Below are positions 43,865 to 52,984 of a stretch of DNA of 64,000 nucleotides, one piece after another. The DNA comes from Agapetus fuscipes. Taxonomy: Eukaryota; Arthropoda; Insecta; Trichoptera; Glossosomatidae. The first letter of the stretch is position 1. Each line of letters opens with the position of its first letter. The stretch spans positions 10,168,001-10,232,000 of the forward strand of contig OX637363.1 of NCBI GenBank assembly GCA_951799405.1. The letters are read 5' to 3'. Under the pieces are notes generated by a model, which did not search any database, was not told where the DNA came from, and saw only the letters and a program-made list of their open reading frames with translations. The position numbers and the translations under genes were made by a program.

Positions 43865-43978
43865 GGATCACACCATGGCGCTGAAGATCATCAAGAACGT
43901 GGAGAAGTATTACGATGCTGCCAAGCTTGAGATTGTGGTGCTGGAGAGACTGGCGGACTTGGACCCCGACTGCAAACA
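43865..43978 (+). CDS. Doa: Doa kinase exon 3 (catalytic lysine, helix C)
   Basis: Codes [20 protein letters not shown] then [17 protein letters not shown]. The ALK lysine that contacts ATP and the helix-C glutamate (KLEI) are present. Acceptor TTTCAG, donor gtgagt; continues the previous frame (phase 2 in, phase 2 out). Confidence 0.93.
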
Positions 43979-44031
43979 GTGAGTCAACATTACATTTCAC
44001 ACACAAACTTTGAAATATATTTATAATTATT

Positions 44032-44690
44032 CGTCAACGACGATACCATGTTGAAAGCACCGGTTCTCATCAGATCACGGAAGTTAAGCAACATTGGGCG
44101 CGGATGCTACTTGAATGGGTGACCGCTTAGGTACACCACACGTCGTTGGCATTTCTTGGACCGGCCCGTAGTCCAGTGGCAACACATCGGACTCGTAAAT
44201 GGAAGGTTGTGGGTTTGAATCCCTGCGAAGCACAAAAAATATATCATTTATATTTTCAAATTTACTCTTCACTGGGTTGAAAAATTGATAAACCTTTACC
44301 AATGACTATAGTCATCAAAAGGTCCATCCAGCCTTACAGCAACTGGGTCTTGCTTGAGAATTGGTAATTTGTAGCGACAACCAAGCTCATAAAAAGTTTG
44401 GTCCATAGCTCATTTGGTAGAATGCTTGCATTCCATGCCGAGAGCAAGGGTTCAATCCCCACCGAGGGTGTCAGAAATGATTTCCCGTTTCGGTGTCTAT
44501 TTCAAACCCAAAATAAATAGCAACAAGGTGTACTCAGCCTTCACAAGAAATGAAAACCCCGCGTCAATTAAAAGTGGTTGGTGTGAGGTCGGCCCCCTTA
44601 CATGTAAAAATAAATAGGTCCTGAATCGCCATTCAGGAATAGCACAGGCAAGTTGCACTACATGTGTGCCTTGGTTGCGTTGCGCTTTTG
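44032..44690 (+). mobile_element. Composite SINE: 5S-like head + SINE-C + SINE-B
   Basis: 44,032-44,152 resembles 5S rRNA (ACCATGTTGAAAGCACCGGT, GAAGTTAAGCAACATTGGGC, GAATGGGTGACCGCTTAGGT). Then comes SINE-C (GGACCGGCCCGTAGTCCAGT to GACAACCAAGCTCAT), and from 44,399 SINE-B with its body and GTTGCGTTGCG tail. Three Pol III promoter-like units lie in series. Confidence 0.75.
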
Positions 44691-44699
44691 GACAGGGTG

Positions 44700-44890
44700 T
44701 TTGGACAATGTCACCCTTGTGTCAGGGAAAGTCGGCAAAAGTTGTAGGGCTCATGTTCATTTGAGGTTTGGATTTTATTTGTAAGTACACATTCAACATT
44801 TGTAAGCGCAAACTCCACGTGTTGGTTTGTGGGCATGCATTTGACAGCTCTAAATGAATATATCCTTACAACTTAGATTATAGATAGATA
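44700..44890 (+). repeat. LINE-A 3' end
   Basis: CAATGTCACCCTTGTGTCAG to CAACTTAGATTATAGATAGA; starts right after the SINE-B tail. Confidence 0.65.
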
Positions 44891-44959
44891 GTGCTATTTT
44901 TATAGCACCTCTGGCAAGGATTGTTAAGTGAGAGAAATTAAAATGATAAAACTGGCCAT

Positions 44960-45145
44960 AGTCTACTGGTTGATCCCTCCATAGTCTAGTGCTCATGCAC
45001 TACTTCCTTGTAATTGGAAGATTGTAGGTTCGATTCCAGGTAGAACACACAAGAAATACTAAAATAATTTGAAGAAAATTACTTGAAGCTGTTTTCGTTT
45101 TAAGATGATGCACACCAGATAAATCAGCTTGATTATAAAAATTGC
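44960..45145 (+). repeat. Diverged SINE-C-like copy
   Basis: TCCATAGTCTAGTGCTCATG, GATTGTAGGTTCGATTCCAG and a distant tail (GATGATGCACACCAGATAAA). Confidence 0.4.
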
Positions 45146-45184
45146 AGAATTGGACTTATGATTTTTTATTTATTTAAACAACAA

Positions 45185-45445
45185 AAAAGATTTGTGAAGA
45201 GGAATGCAATTCACCAACCTATTCTGCCTGACCAGAAACAGGTAGTAATATTATCAATTAATAATTCATCATTTTTTATTCTAATGAATTATTAATTAAT
45301 AATTACATAACAACATCTGTAGAACCAGGGTCAAAGTTATGGTCAAATGACCCAGGCGGGGATCGAACCAGCGTTATTGTATTCCAAACACGCTAGAAAG
45401 ATCAGACCACTTGGCCCCCCTCGACCATAACACCGACAAACCCAG
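45185..45445 (-). mobile_element. SINE-I copy 2
   Basis: GAAGAGGAATGCAATTCACC to GACCATAACACCGAC, with the B box (GGTTCGATCCCC on the - strand). Confidence 0.5.
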
Positions 45446-45784
45446 TTATTGTAAGTTAATTGTTTGATTAACCTGATGTACAGGCACTCTCCCACCTCCA
45501 CCCACCCGGTTCATGCAACTCATGCGGAGTCGCTTCACCCGGTGATCGTTCACTTGCAATGTTTTTTTGGCGGCAGAAGGCCTTCCCGTTGAAGTTAAAT
45601 CAGCTAGAGTTACTCTACTTCAGGAAAGGAAAAGAAAATCCTCAAAAACAGAGGCTAGCGCATGAATCTAGGAATCCACCCTCCCAAAAGCGTGAGGTTA
45701 CTGAAGCTAATGTGCCTGACGGGAGCCCTTCATCGGCGGGTAACGATCTAGGGAGTAATGTGCTGTATGCTTTGTGTGTTGCAG

Positions 45785-45875
45785 CCTGTGTGTGAAGATG
45801 CTGGACTGGTTTGAGTACCACGGCCACATGTGCATCGCCTTCGAGATGCTGGGCAGGAGTGTGTTTGACTTCCTG
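45785..45875 (+). CDS. Doa: Doa kinase exon 4 (hinge region)
   Basis: Codes [20 protein letters not shown] then [10 protein letters not shown], after completing His with the previous exon. This is the strand-5/hinge segment of CLK kinases (W-F-x-Y-H-G-H-M-C-I-x-F-E). Acceptor GTTGCAG, donor gtaagt, leaves in phase 0. Confidence 0.93.
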
Positions 45876-46251
45876 GTAAGTTATACTTTCATTGACTCAT
45901 CACTTTCACCGGACATAAGACCGTGCTCAATATGATTCATCTTGTCCCATCCACATATTATTCTAAAGATTGCTGCATTGGGATCCAGCGCACATCAAAC
46001 AAGTTCAAATGAAAAAAATGAATAATGTGTCATCAACATTTTTGTAGAAACATTTAGGGACCTGAGTATGAAAAATTGCATAAATACTCTTATCACGGCA
46101 TAAACGTAGGAAACAGAAAAAATAAAGTAAGTTTGAACAGCAACTCTAGTGTGTGTGTTTTATTTGATTCATTATTTCTGTTTATGTAATTTTTCTACAT
46201 TGGGGTAATCAAACCTTAAGTTACGTATGTGACTAATGATGCTACAAGGTC

Positions 46252-46336
46252 AATCTACACTAAAGCGCCCTTGGGGTGGCTAGTGCCACTAAAGGGCGCG
46301 ATATAAAAATTGGACAATTATTATTGTTATTATTAA
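46252..46336 (+). repeat. LINE 3' tail fragment
   Basis: AAAGCGCCCTTGGGGTGGCT, AGGGCGCGATATAAAAATTG and an ATT-type tail, the end structure of CR1/L2-like elements. Confidence 0.5.
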
Positions 46337-46397
46337 AGAATGGCGAAACCAAGGAAGTATTCTCAGATCCAAGGGAATACAGCTGCTACCATTCTAG

Positions 46398-46925
46398 ATG
46401 ATGATTATGATGATGCTGGATGTTTTTTTTCCTGTGGTGCCATTTAATGGTCCAGGACCATCTCAAGGGCGCCATGGCTTCTGGATAAAAACAGTGTCTT
46501 CAGTCCCTTTCTGAAGGTGGGTGGTAGGCTGATTCGCGCGAACACCGACAGGCAAATTGTTCCAGGCAACCGGCCCGGCCACCGCAAAGCTCGTGTCTAT
46601 AAAATTTGATGTATTCGCTCTTTTAGGCACTATGACCTTGTTGACAGCAGTGAGGGCAGAGCGTAGTGGTCGTTTTGAAGCCTTGTCGACAGAACATAGC
46701 TCAGCGAGACATGGGGGTGCCGTGCCGTGCAGGGCCCTATGTACAGTGAGACACAACTTAAACTCTACCCTCTCTCGGACCCGCAGCCAGTACAGCTCCC
46801 TCAGCAATGGTGAAATATGACAACACTTTCCCTGTCTGCAAATTGTCCTGGCAGCAGCAGCATTGAAAGCAATTTAAGCCACTAGGCGTGGACTGTGCAA
46901 AGTTCTCAGAAAGGCGTGAAGTCAT
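46398..46925 (-). mobile_element. CR1/L2-like LINE 3' end
   Basis: On the - strand 46,463-46,807 is open and reads LRELYWLRVRERVEFKLCLT, VHRALHGTAPPCLAELCS, a SFAVAGPVAWNNLPVGVRAN block and HLQKGTEDTVF: the C-terminal signature of CR1/L2 reverse transcriptases. Followed by an ATC-rich tail. Frameshifted upstream of 46,807, so inactive. Same family as 10,696-11,032. Confidence 0.8.
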
Positions 46926-46972
46926 TTTCATTTTTGTCAAATGTTGATGCATGATATGATGTGACATTACAG

Positions 46973-47143
46973 AAGGACAACAACTACCAGGGCTACCCCA
47001 TAGAGCAGGTGCGGCACATCGCCTACCAGCTCATCTACTCCGTGCTGTTCCTGCACGAGCACCAGCTGACACACACCGACCTCAAGCCGGAGAACATCCT
47101 CTTTGTGGACTCCGACTACGATATCATGTACCTGCCTGACAAG
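46973..47143 (+). CDS. Doa: Doa kinase exon 5 (catalytic loop)
   Basis: 57 codons in phase 0: [20 protein letters not shown], then the catalytic loop [11 protein letters not shown] and [19 protein letters not shown] kinases carry HTDLKPEN in place of HRD-type loops. The donor AAG|gtgctc is poor, but the junction with the next exon ([11 protein letters not shown]) matches family spacing. Confidence 0.9.
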
Positions 47144-47887
47144 GTGCTCAATACACCCTACATTATTATCCACCCTATGCATATGAACATACGCAATACG
47201 CAAACTTTGAGCGTACCATTCTACTACATCCCGTATCGCGTACGGGCTTGAGAAAAAATTATATATTTGAAAACTGCGAACCGCCTGGCGTCCGCCCGAG
47301 TTACAAAGTCACGTCATTACAAGTCTAGAGAAGTTAGTTCCTCAAGGGCAGGCTAAGAGTTTGGTTATTTGCTTGGCGTTTTGTAATTTTTAATAATACT
47401 CTTTAAAAGTCACATTGTGGTTTCGATTCTTGATTATTTTTTGCATATTTCTCGGAAAATAACCTTAAGGTAGGTGGGTTAACACTCTGCATTCCAAAAG
47501 TGACCTGCAAATTGAAATTCTCGACAGGGAGGAGGGGGAAAGTTAGAGATGGACTTGATTTTAAAAAATTACCTAAAAAATACTTTTTAAATTAATAATT
47601 TAAAAAGTCTCATTAATACTAGGCATTCAACAAATGCATTCAATGGGCTGATGAAAGCGGCAGGACACATTGTTGCTGCGGCGATTGCAAAGTGATGTTT
47701 CTTCCCAAAAAGTGACAAATCAAAACAAAAGTCAATGCTGGATATTCTTGTTCCAAAGTAGTGTGCAAAAGGAAATATGTAGAACAATATAAAATAGTTG
47801 TTACTTTTTTTTCCATTTGAATTACGATTGAAGATTGCTTAAATAAATAAAACAAACACAAATCCCAATTTTTTCATTATTCACCTC
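47144..47887 (+). other. Doa intron without recognised repeats
   Basis: The kinase frame stays open for 36 codons past the donor to TGA at about 47,249, which would truncate the kinase if the weak donor were not used. Confidence 0.4.
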
Positions 47888-48227
47888 CAAAGGGCCTATC
47901 CAGCCTTATAGCAACTGGGTCTTGCTTGAGAATTGGCGGTTTGTAGCGACGATGACCAAGCTCGTAAAAGGTTGATAGCTCAATTGGTAGAATGCTTGCA
48001 TTCCATGCCGAGAGCAAGGGTCGATCTCAAGGTTTATTCAGTCTTCACAAGAAATGAAAACCAACCCCCCTGGGAGCTGGGAAACCCCCACTTCAATTGA
48101 AAGTGGTTGGTGTGAAGCTGGCCCCCTTATCCGTAAAAATAAATAGGTCCCGAATCGCCACATGCGACCCCTTCGGGGATAACGCAGGCAAGAAGTTGCA
48201 CTATATGTGTAGCTTAGTTGCGTTGCG
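47888..48227 (+). mobile_element. Composite SINE (3' part of SINE-C + SINE-B)
   Basis: GGGCCTATCCAGCCTTATAG to GACCAAGCTCGTAAAAGG, then SINE-B from 47,968 (GATAGCTCAATTGGTAGAAT) with an internal deletion, ending AGTTGCGTTGCG. Confidence 0.7.
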
Positions 48228-48328
48228 TACCTCCATAGAATTTGTCCCATGCTATAATCCGAACACCCTGTTATTTCCAACCCTCCTGTGTTTTTAGGGG
48301 TTTGGATTAACGAGTCTCTACTGTACTA

Positions 48329-48680
48329 AGTAATAATAATAATATTAGCGCTGTTTTTGTGTGTATCACACCTCAAGAGCCCTCTGCGAGCTTGGTCGTC
48401 GCTGTAGAAAGCGCCAATTCTCAAGCAAGACCCAGTTGTAAGGTTGGATTGACCTTTCAGTGACCGGCCTTTGATAAAGGTTTATGAATTTTTCAACTCA
48501 GCGAAGAGCACATTCGAAATAACAATGGTATGTTTTTTTGTGCTCCGCCGAGATCCGAATCCACAACCTTCCATTAACGAGTCCGAAGTGTTGCCACTGG
48601 ACTACGGACCGGTCCGAGATGCCAACGACATGCGGTGTACTTGAGCGGTAACCCATCCAAGTACTATCCGTAGTAAGTAG
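48329..48680 (-). mobile_element. SINE-C with partial 5S-like head
   Basis: On the - strand: a 5S-like end (GGATGGGTTACCGCTCAAGT), GGACCGGTCCGTAGTCCAGT, body, AGGGCTCTTGAGGTGTGATA and an ATT tail. The first half of the 5S-like head is lost. Confidence 0.75.
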
Positions 48681-48741
48681 TAAGTAAGACAGTTTTTTTG
48701 TTGAGAGCTAAGTCTCATGGCTTGTGTGTGTGATGTTCCAG

Positions 48742-48871
48742 AAGCGGGACTTCCGCCGTGTGAAGCGCAGCGACGTCCGCCTCATAGACTTTGGCTCGGC
48801 CACCTTTGACATGGAGCACCACAGCACCATCGTGTCCACCCGCCACTACCGGGCGCCCGAAGTCATCTTAG
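48742..48871 (+). CDS. Doa: Doa kinase exon 6 (activation segment)
   Basis: Codes [20 protein letters not shown], then [20 protein letters not shown] and VIL, ending with G of the next Glu. DFG and APE motifs delimit the activation segment; [12 protein letters not shown] is typical of CLK kinases. Donor gtaaca, phase 1. Confidence 0.93.
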
Positions 48872-48974
48872 GTAACAGCAGGCTCATCATCCACCTTCCT
48901 GCCTCTCACAATGGATCATTATGTAGAAGTGTTGCCACAAATAAGTGGTAACTATTCGGTATTCGGCTACATTT

Positions 48975-49285
48975 GAATTTAGTCTCAAGGGCCCTTTATT
49001 CCCGGTATGACCTTTCAAATAGGTGTGTCTTCAGCTTCCTCCTGAAGCTTTCCCTGTCCTGTTCTTTCTTCACCTCAACCGGCAACTCGTTCCAAGCCAT
49101 TGGCCCCGAAACCGAGAAAGCACTATCACCAAAGTTAGTTGAGGTTGCCCTGAGGCGCTAGCTCAGCCTTGCAGAGCCTACATCATGAGTCCTGGAGCTA
49201 ATGGCTTGCTGCATCTGACACAGTTCTCTGAGGTATTCTGGTGCCTGTCCATCTAGGATGTCTAGTTCATCACAGATTGGAACCT
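48975..49285 (-). mobile_element. CR1/L2-like LINE C-terminal fragment
   Basis: On the - strand: FGDSAFSVSGPMAWNELPVE then SFRRKLKTHLFERSY and a stop, the conserved end of CR1/L2 reverse transcriptases. Its family differs from 46.4 kb. Confidence 0.7.
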
Positions 49286-49289
49286 GTTT

Positions 49290-49725
49290 ATCTGCTCAAT
49301 AATAATAATTACAAAATTTGTATAGCACCTTTTATGACAAGTGTGTCATTGCAAAAGCGCTTGTCCATATAATTGGACGAAGAGGTGATTCTTGAGACTT
49401 CTTTTAAATAGTCACACCAAATCCAGTTCCCTTAGTGAGGCGGGAATAGCATTCCAAGTCATTGGAGTGGCCGCCTTGAATGCTCTGTCTCCAAAAACAG
49501 TGCGGGGCCTTCTTGCAGGGATGTCCAGGCAGCTGCTTCTTGATGCAGCTGACCTCAGTGTTTGTCCGCGCGAGGTTGTAGTTCCTGGAGACACCAGGTC
49601 CATCAGGTAACCCGGAGCACTCCATCGCAGTGCTTTGAAGGTGAGCAAGCCGACTTTAAAGGTGCTTGTTAGTCTGTCCAGCGTTCAAGGTGCTGCAATA
49701 GTCGACTTATATGTATGATACGACA
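49290..49725 (-). mobile_element. CR1/L2-like LINE 3' end, third family
   Basis: On the - strand: LTFKALRWSAPGYLMDLVSP, VFGDRAFKAATPMTWNAIPA, SLRELDLV, a short UTR (CAATGACACACTTGTCATAA) and an ATT tail. Same family as 40,665-40,835. Confidence 0.7.
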
Positions 49726-49795
49726 ATAGTATGTATCAATGCAGGAAATTAGTTACTGTTCGTCTATGTTATTACTGAATGACTTGTGGTTGCAG

Positions 49796-50467
49796 AGCTG
49801 GGCTGGGCGCAGCCGTGTGACGTGTGGTCCATCGGCTGCATCATCTTTGGTATTGTGGAGTGTTGTGAGATATCCAGTTGCTAATGTGATGGTTGGTGTG
49901 GTTGCAGAGCTGGGCTGGGCGCAGCCGTGTGACGTGTGGTCCATCGGCTGCATCATCTTTGGTATTGTGGAGTGTTGTGAGATATCCAGTTGCTAATGGG
50001 ATGGTTGGTGTGATTGCAGAGCTGGGCTGGGCGCAGCCATGTGACGTGTGGTCCATCAGCTGCATCATCTTTGGTATTGTGGAGTGTTGTGAGATATCCA
50101 GTTGCTAATGTGATGGTTGGTGTGGTTGCAGAGCTGGGCTGGGCGCAGCCGTGTGACGTGTGGTCCATCGGCTGCATCATCTTTGGTATTGTGGAGTGTT
50201 GTGAGATATCCAGTTGCTAATGTGATGGTTGGTGTGGTTGCAGAGCTGGGCTGGGCGCAGCCGTGTGACGTGTGGTCCATCGGCTGCATCATCTTTGGTA
50301 TTGTGGAGTGTTGTGAGATATCCAGTTGCTAATGTGATGGTTGGTGTGGTTGCAGAGCTGGGCTGGGCGCAGCCGTGTGACGTGTGGTCCATCGGCTGCA
50401 TCATCTTTGGTATTGTGGAGTGTTGTGAGATATCCAGTTGCTAATGTGATGGTTGGTGTGATTGCAG
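49796..50467 (+). repeat. Doa: Tandem array of six 112-bp exon/mini-intron units in Doa
   Basis: Acceptors at 49,796, 49,908, 50,020, 50,132, 50,244 and 50,356 precede identical copies of the first 54 nt of kinase exon 7 (AGCTGGGCTGGGCGCAGCCG to TGCATCATCTTTG), each followed by a 58-nt spacer that begins GTATTG, contains TTGCTAATG and ends TTGCAG. The real exon starts at 50,468. Units differ by single bases only; the third has a Gly-to-Ser change (ATCAGCTGC). Each 54-nt piece is in frame (18 codons, phase 1 to phase 1). Confidence 0.95.
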
Positions 50468-50612
50468 AGCTGGGCTGGGCGCAGCCGTGTGACGTGTGGT
50501 CCATCGGCTGCATCATCTTTGAGCTGTACCACGGCACCACGCTGTTCCAGACCCACGACAACAGGGAGCACCTCGCCATGATGGAGAGGATCCTGGGCAC
50601 CATTCCTTACAG
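50468..50612 (+). CDS. Doa: Doa kinase exon 7 (helix F, LAMMER motif)
   Basis: Codes [20 protein letters not shown] then [20 protein letters not shown] and [16 protein letters not shown] is kinase subdomain [13 protein letters not shown] is the signature that names the LAMMER family. Starts in phase 1, ends phase 2, donor gtaatg. Its first 54 nt are repeated six times upstream. Confidence 0.95.
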
Positions 50613-50639
50613 GTAATGTGAAAACAGAAAATGGTGGGT

Positions 50640-50858
50640 TCCGTTCTTTTATGAATCACACCTGTCAATGTCACTCCTGTTTCAGGGAAGGACGGCAAGA
50701 GTTGCAGGGTGTATGTCCATTTGGGATTTGGTTTTTATGTTGTGGGTTCACATGCGGCATGTGCAAGCGCGAACTTGTACATGTCTGGTTGTGAAAATTC
50801 ATGTAATATAAATCTCCAATGTAAGATATCTTTGCAACTTAGATTAGATTAGACACCT
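50640..50858 (+). repeat. LINE-A 3' end
   Basis: CTGTCAATGTCACTCCTGTT to CAACTTAGATTAGATTAGAC; faces the next copy tail to tail. Confidence 0.7.
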
Positions 50859-50879
50859 CAAGGTCACAAGGGGCTTCTA

Positions 50880-51115
50880 ATAAAATCTAAGCTGCAAAGA
50901 TATGTAACATTGGGGATTCACATTATATGCATTCTAACAAGCAGACGCGTACAAGTTCACGCTTGCACATGCTGCATGTGAACTTGCAATATAAAAACCC
51001 GAATCTCAAATAAGCATCCAGCTTGCAACTCTTGTTGTCCTTCCCTGAAACAGGGGTGACATTGGCAAAGTGAACCTTTTTTTACAGCATGGATGGTGGC
51101 TACCATCCATGCTGT
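50880..51115 (-). repeat. LINE-A 3' end, tail-to-tail partner
   Basis: AAATCTAAGCTGCAAAGATA to GGGTGACATTGGCAAAGTGA and CAGCATGGATGG, with a small terminal hairpin (CCATCCATGCTGTAAAAAAT). Confidence 0.7.
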
Positions 51116-51124
51116 AAAAAATCT

Positions 51125-51320
51125 CTAGTTCTTTATTCCATGGAGAACAATGCCTTTTTGATGTACAACTATTTTTTACATTAATTTAATAACGTATTTA
51201 AAAGAGATAGACACACCGCTGTCTTCTTGGAACCAAGATAATGATTTATTAACTTCAGAAATAAGTCACAAACCTCAATTTCGGAGTTACTGACTTCTTC
51301 GTTGGAGCAGTCGATATATA
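51125..51320 (+). repeat. Unclassified repeat L, copy 1
   Basis: TTATTCCATGGAGAACAATG, CTTGGAACCAAGATAATGAT, CCTCAATTTCGGAGTTACTG, TTGGAGCAGTCGAT; second copy at 55,190-55,385 in the same orientation. Confidence 0.5.
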
Positions 51321-51589
51321 CGGATACTACTATACCTAGATACTTTTAAATAATACCTAATAACTTTCTTTACAAAAATAATATTGTTATAATTACTTAC
51401 AATTAATAGAACAATTACAAGGTTTTTAAAGTTCTTGGCGCCTCCCCTGGCCATAAGCCTGCACCTCCCCTGGCCATAAGCCTGCACCTCCCAGCTTGGA
51501 AACCGTATTGAAAATTATTTTGAAAATTCCAAAACGGTTCCTAAAATTGGTTGCGATTCTATGTAGAATAACTGCTGTGTGATTTCCAG

Positions 51590-51695
51590 AATGGCCCGCA
51601 AGACGCGCACAAGGTACTTCTACCACGGCAAGCTGTACTGGGACGAGAAGAGCTCAGCCGGCCGCTACGTCAGGGAGAACTGCAAACCACTGCAG
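51590..51695 (+). CDS. Doa: Doa kinase exon 8
   Basis: Codes [20 protein letters not shown] then [15 protein letters not shown], the CLK-specific insert after the LAMMER motif ([21 protein letters not shown]). Acceptor TTTCCAG, donor gtaaac, leaves in phase 0. A 35-bp direct repeat (CTGCACCTCCC..GGCCATAAGC) lies in the intron at about 51,440-51,490. Confidence 0.93.
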
Positions 51696-51718
51696 GTAAA
51701 CTAAACTTCAGCTGCTAC

Positions 51719-52177
51719 ATCATCGTCAACGACGTTAGCCATGTTGAAAGCACCGGTTCCCATAGATCACCGAAGTTAAGCAACATTGGGCGTGGTCAGT
51801 ACTTGGATGGGTGTGCGCTCAGGTACACCGCGTGTCGTTGGCATCTTGGACCGGTCCGTAGTCCGTAGTGGTAACACTTCGGACTCGTAAATGGAAGGTT
51901 GTGGATTCGGATCCCGGCGGAGCACAAAAATATACCATTTATATTTCGAATGTGCTCTTCACTGGGTTGAAAAATTCATAAACCTTTACCAATGACCGGT
52001 CACCAAAGGTCCATCCAGCCTTACAGCAACTGGGTCTTGCTTGAGTATTGGCGCTTTGTAGCGACGACCAAGCTCGTACACCTCTGCGGCACTACAACAA
52101 GTGTCATAGACCCCTAGAGTCTTTAGAATCTAGGGAGTCTCCCGCACAGGGTTTCTTAAAAAAAAAAAAAAAAAACA
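51719..52177 (+). mobile_element. Complete 5S-headed SINE-C with A-tailed module D
   Basis: 5S-like head 51,724-51,842 (GCCATGTTGAAAGCACCGGT, CCGAAGTTAAGCAACATTGG, CTTGGATGGGTGTGCGCTCA, GTCGTTGGC). Then GGACCGGTCCGTAGTCCGTA, B-box region GGATTCGGATCCCGGCGG, body, and from 52,076 module D ending in about 17 A. The fullest example of this SINE here. Near-identical over 320 bp to 20,707-21,032. Confidence 0.8.
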
Positions 52178-52381
52178 TCAACATGATTAGTAATGAAGGG
52201 CAGCCAAAGTTAAGGGATGTTTTCTTTTATTGTAATTATAACCCAAAAGAAGGGCTATCATTTTTCCCATATTTTGTCTGCCTTGTAGCTAGGTAGGTGT
52301 GCCTGTATGCGATGCTTGTCCTTACTCAATATATAATATTGAAGCACTTAGATTCAGATGGGATGAGCATGAGCTTCTTCA

Positions 52382-52550
52382 GGGCTGGAAGTCTCATAAC
52401 TAAGGTAATTCTTACATACCGAAAAGCGGTAATATTTGTATGGAGACTAATTAGCTGTTCACTTGTGGCCATCTTGAATTGACAGGTCTTCATACAAATA
52501 TTACCGATATTTGGAAGGTAAGACTTACAGTGGTGATGAGACTTCCAGCC
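52382..52550. mobile_element. MITE-E, complete
   Basis: GGGCTGGAAGTCTCATAACT at left, mirror GTGGTGATGAGACTTCCAGC at right, centre CACTTGTGGCCATCTTGAAT. Confidence 0.75.
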
Positions 52551-52635
52551 CAGGTGGTGAACTGGAAGTCAGTGGCTGAGGACAGGAGGAGACACTAGCA
52601 TATGCAATGGGTGACATAAAATATCAATCGGTGCT

Positions 52636-52757
52636 ATTCTTAGACATTGTGGTCGTCCGTTGAGCTCACGCTTTGACAAAATAATGATGCCTGGGCTGGA
52701 AGCCTCATCACCACGGTAGTTCTTACCTACTGAATATCTGTAATATTTGTATTACAG
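52636..52757. mobile_element. Broken compound foldback element
   Basis: Outer arm (GTGCTATTCTTAGACATTGT..TTTGACAAAATAATGATGCC) joined to the left half of MITE-E (GGGCTGGAAGCCTCATCACC..ATATCTGTAATATTTGTAT), as at 5029. It is cut off at 52,757, exactly where the first pseudo-exon of array 2 begins. Confidence 0.6.
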
Positions 52758-52984
52758 ACATACCTGGAATCAGATGACGGGGAGTATCCGCCATCCCTTG
52801 TTATGTAGAACGCTTGGCTGTGATTGTGAAGCTGCTGTGACAGTTGAGGTTGTGTGTTGCAGAGATACCTGGAGTCGGATGACGGGGAGTACTGGCCCAG
52901 GGAGGCCCTCCGCCATTCCTTGTTATGTAGAATGCTTGGCTGTGATTGTGAAGCTGCTGTGACAGTTGAGGTTGTGTGTTGCAG
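52758..52984 (+). repeat. Doa: Tandem pseudo-exon array upstream of Doa kinase exon 9
   Basis: Two rearranged copies of exon 9 with acceptors before 52,758 (TTACAG) and 52,863 (TTGCAG), 105 and 122 bp long. Each keeps the first 27 nt of the exon (AGATACCTGGAGTCGGATGA CGGGGAG), then jumps to TACTGGCCCAG and GAGGCCCTCCGCCAT, pieces from later in the same exon, then a spacer ending GTTGTGTGTTGCAG. The unit is not a multiple of three and shows no clear donor, so inclusion would disrupt the frame. Confidence 0.85.

Noticed and set aside
45559..45795. 78-codon open frame ending in a Doa acceptor
   Set aside because: It lies in the intron before kinase exon 4 in a frame that crosses the acceptor; no similarity recognised.
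49796..50467. CRISPR-like direct repeat array
   Set aside because: Repeat and spacer are both constant and the repeat is kinase exon sequence in a eukaryotic gene; it is a tandem duplication.
51724..51842. 5S rRNA gene
   Set aside because: It has lost parts of the internal promoter region and is always followed by SINE-C sequence; it is a SINE head.
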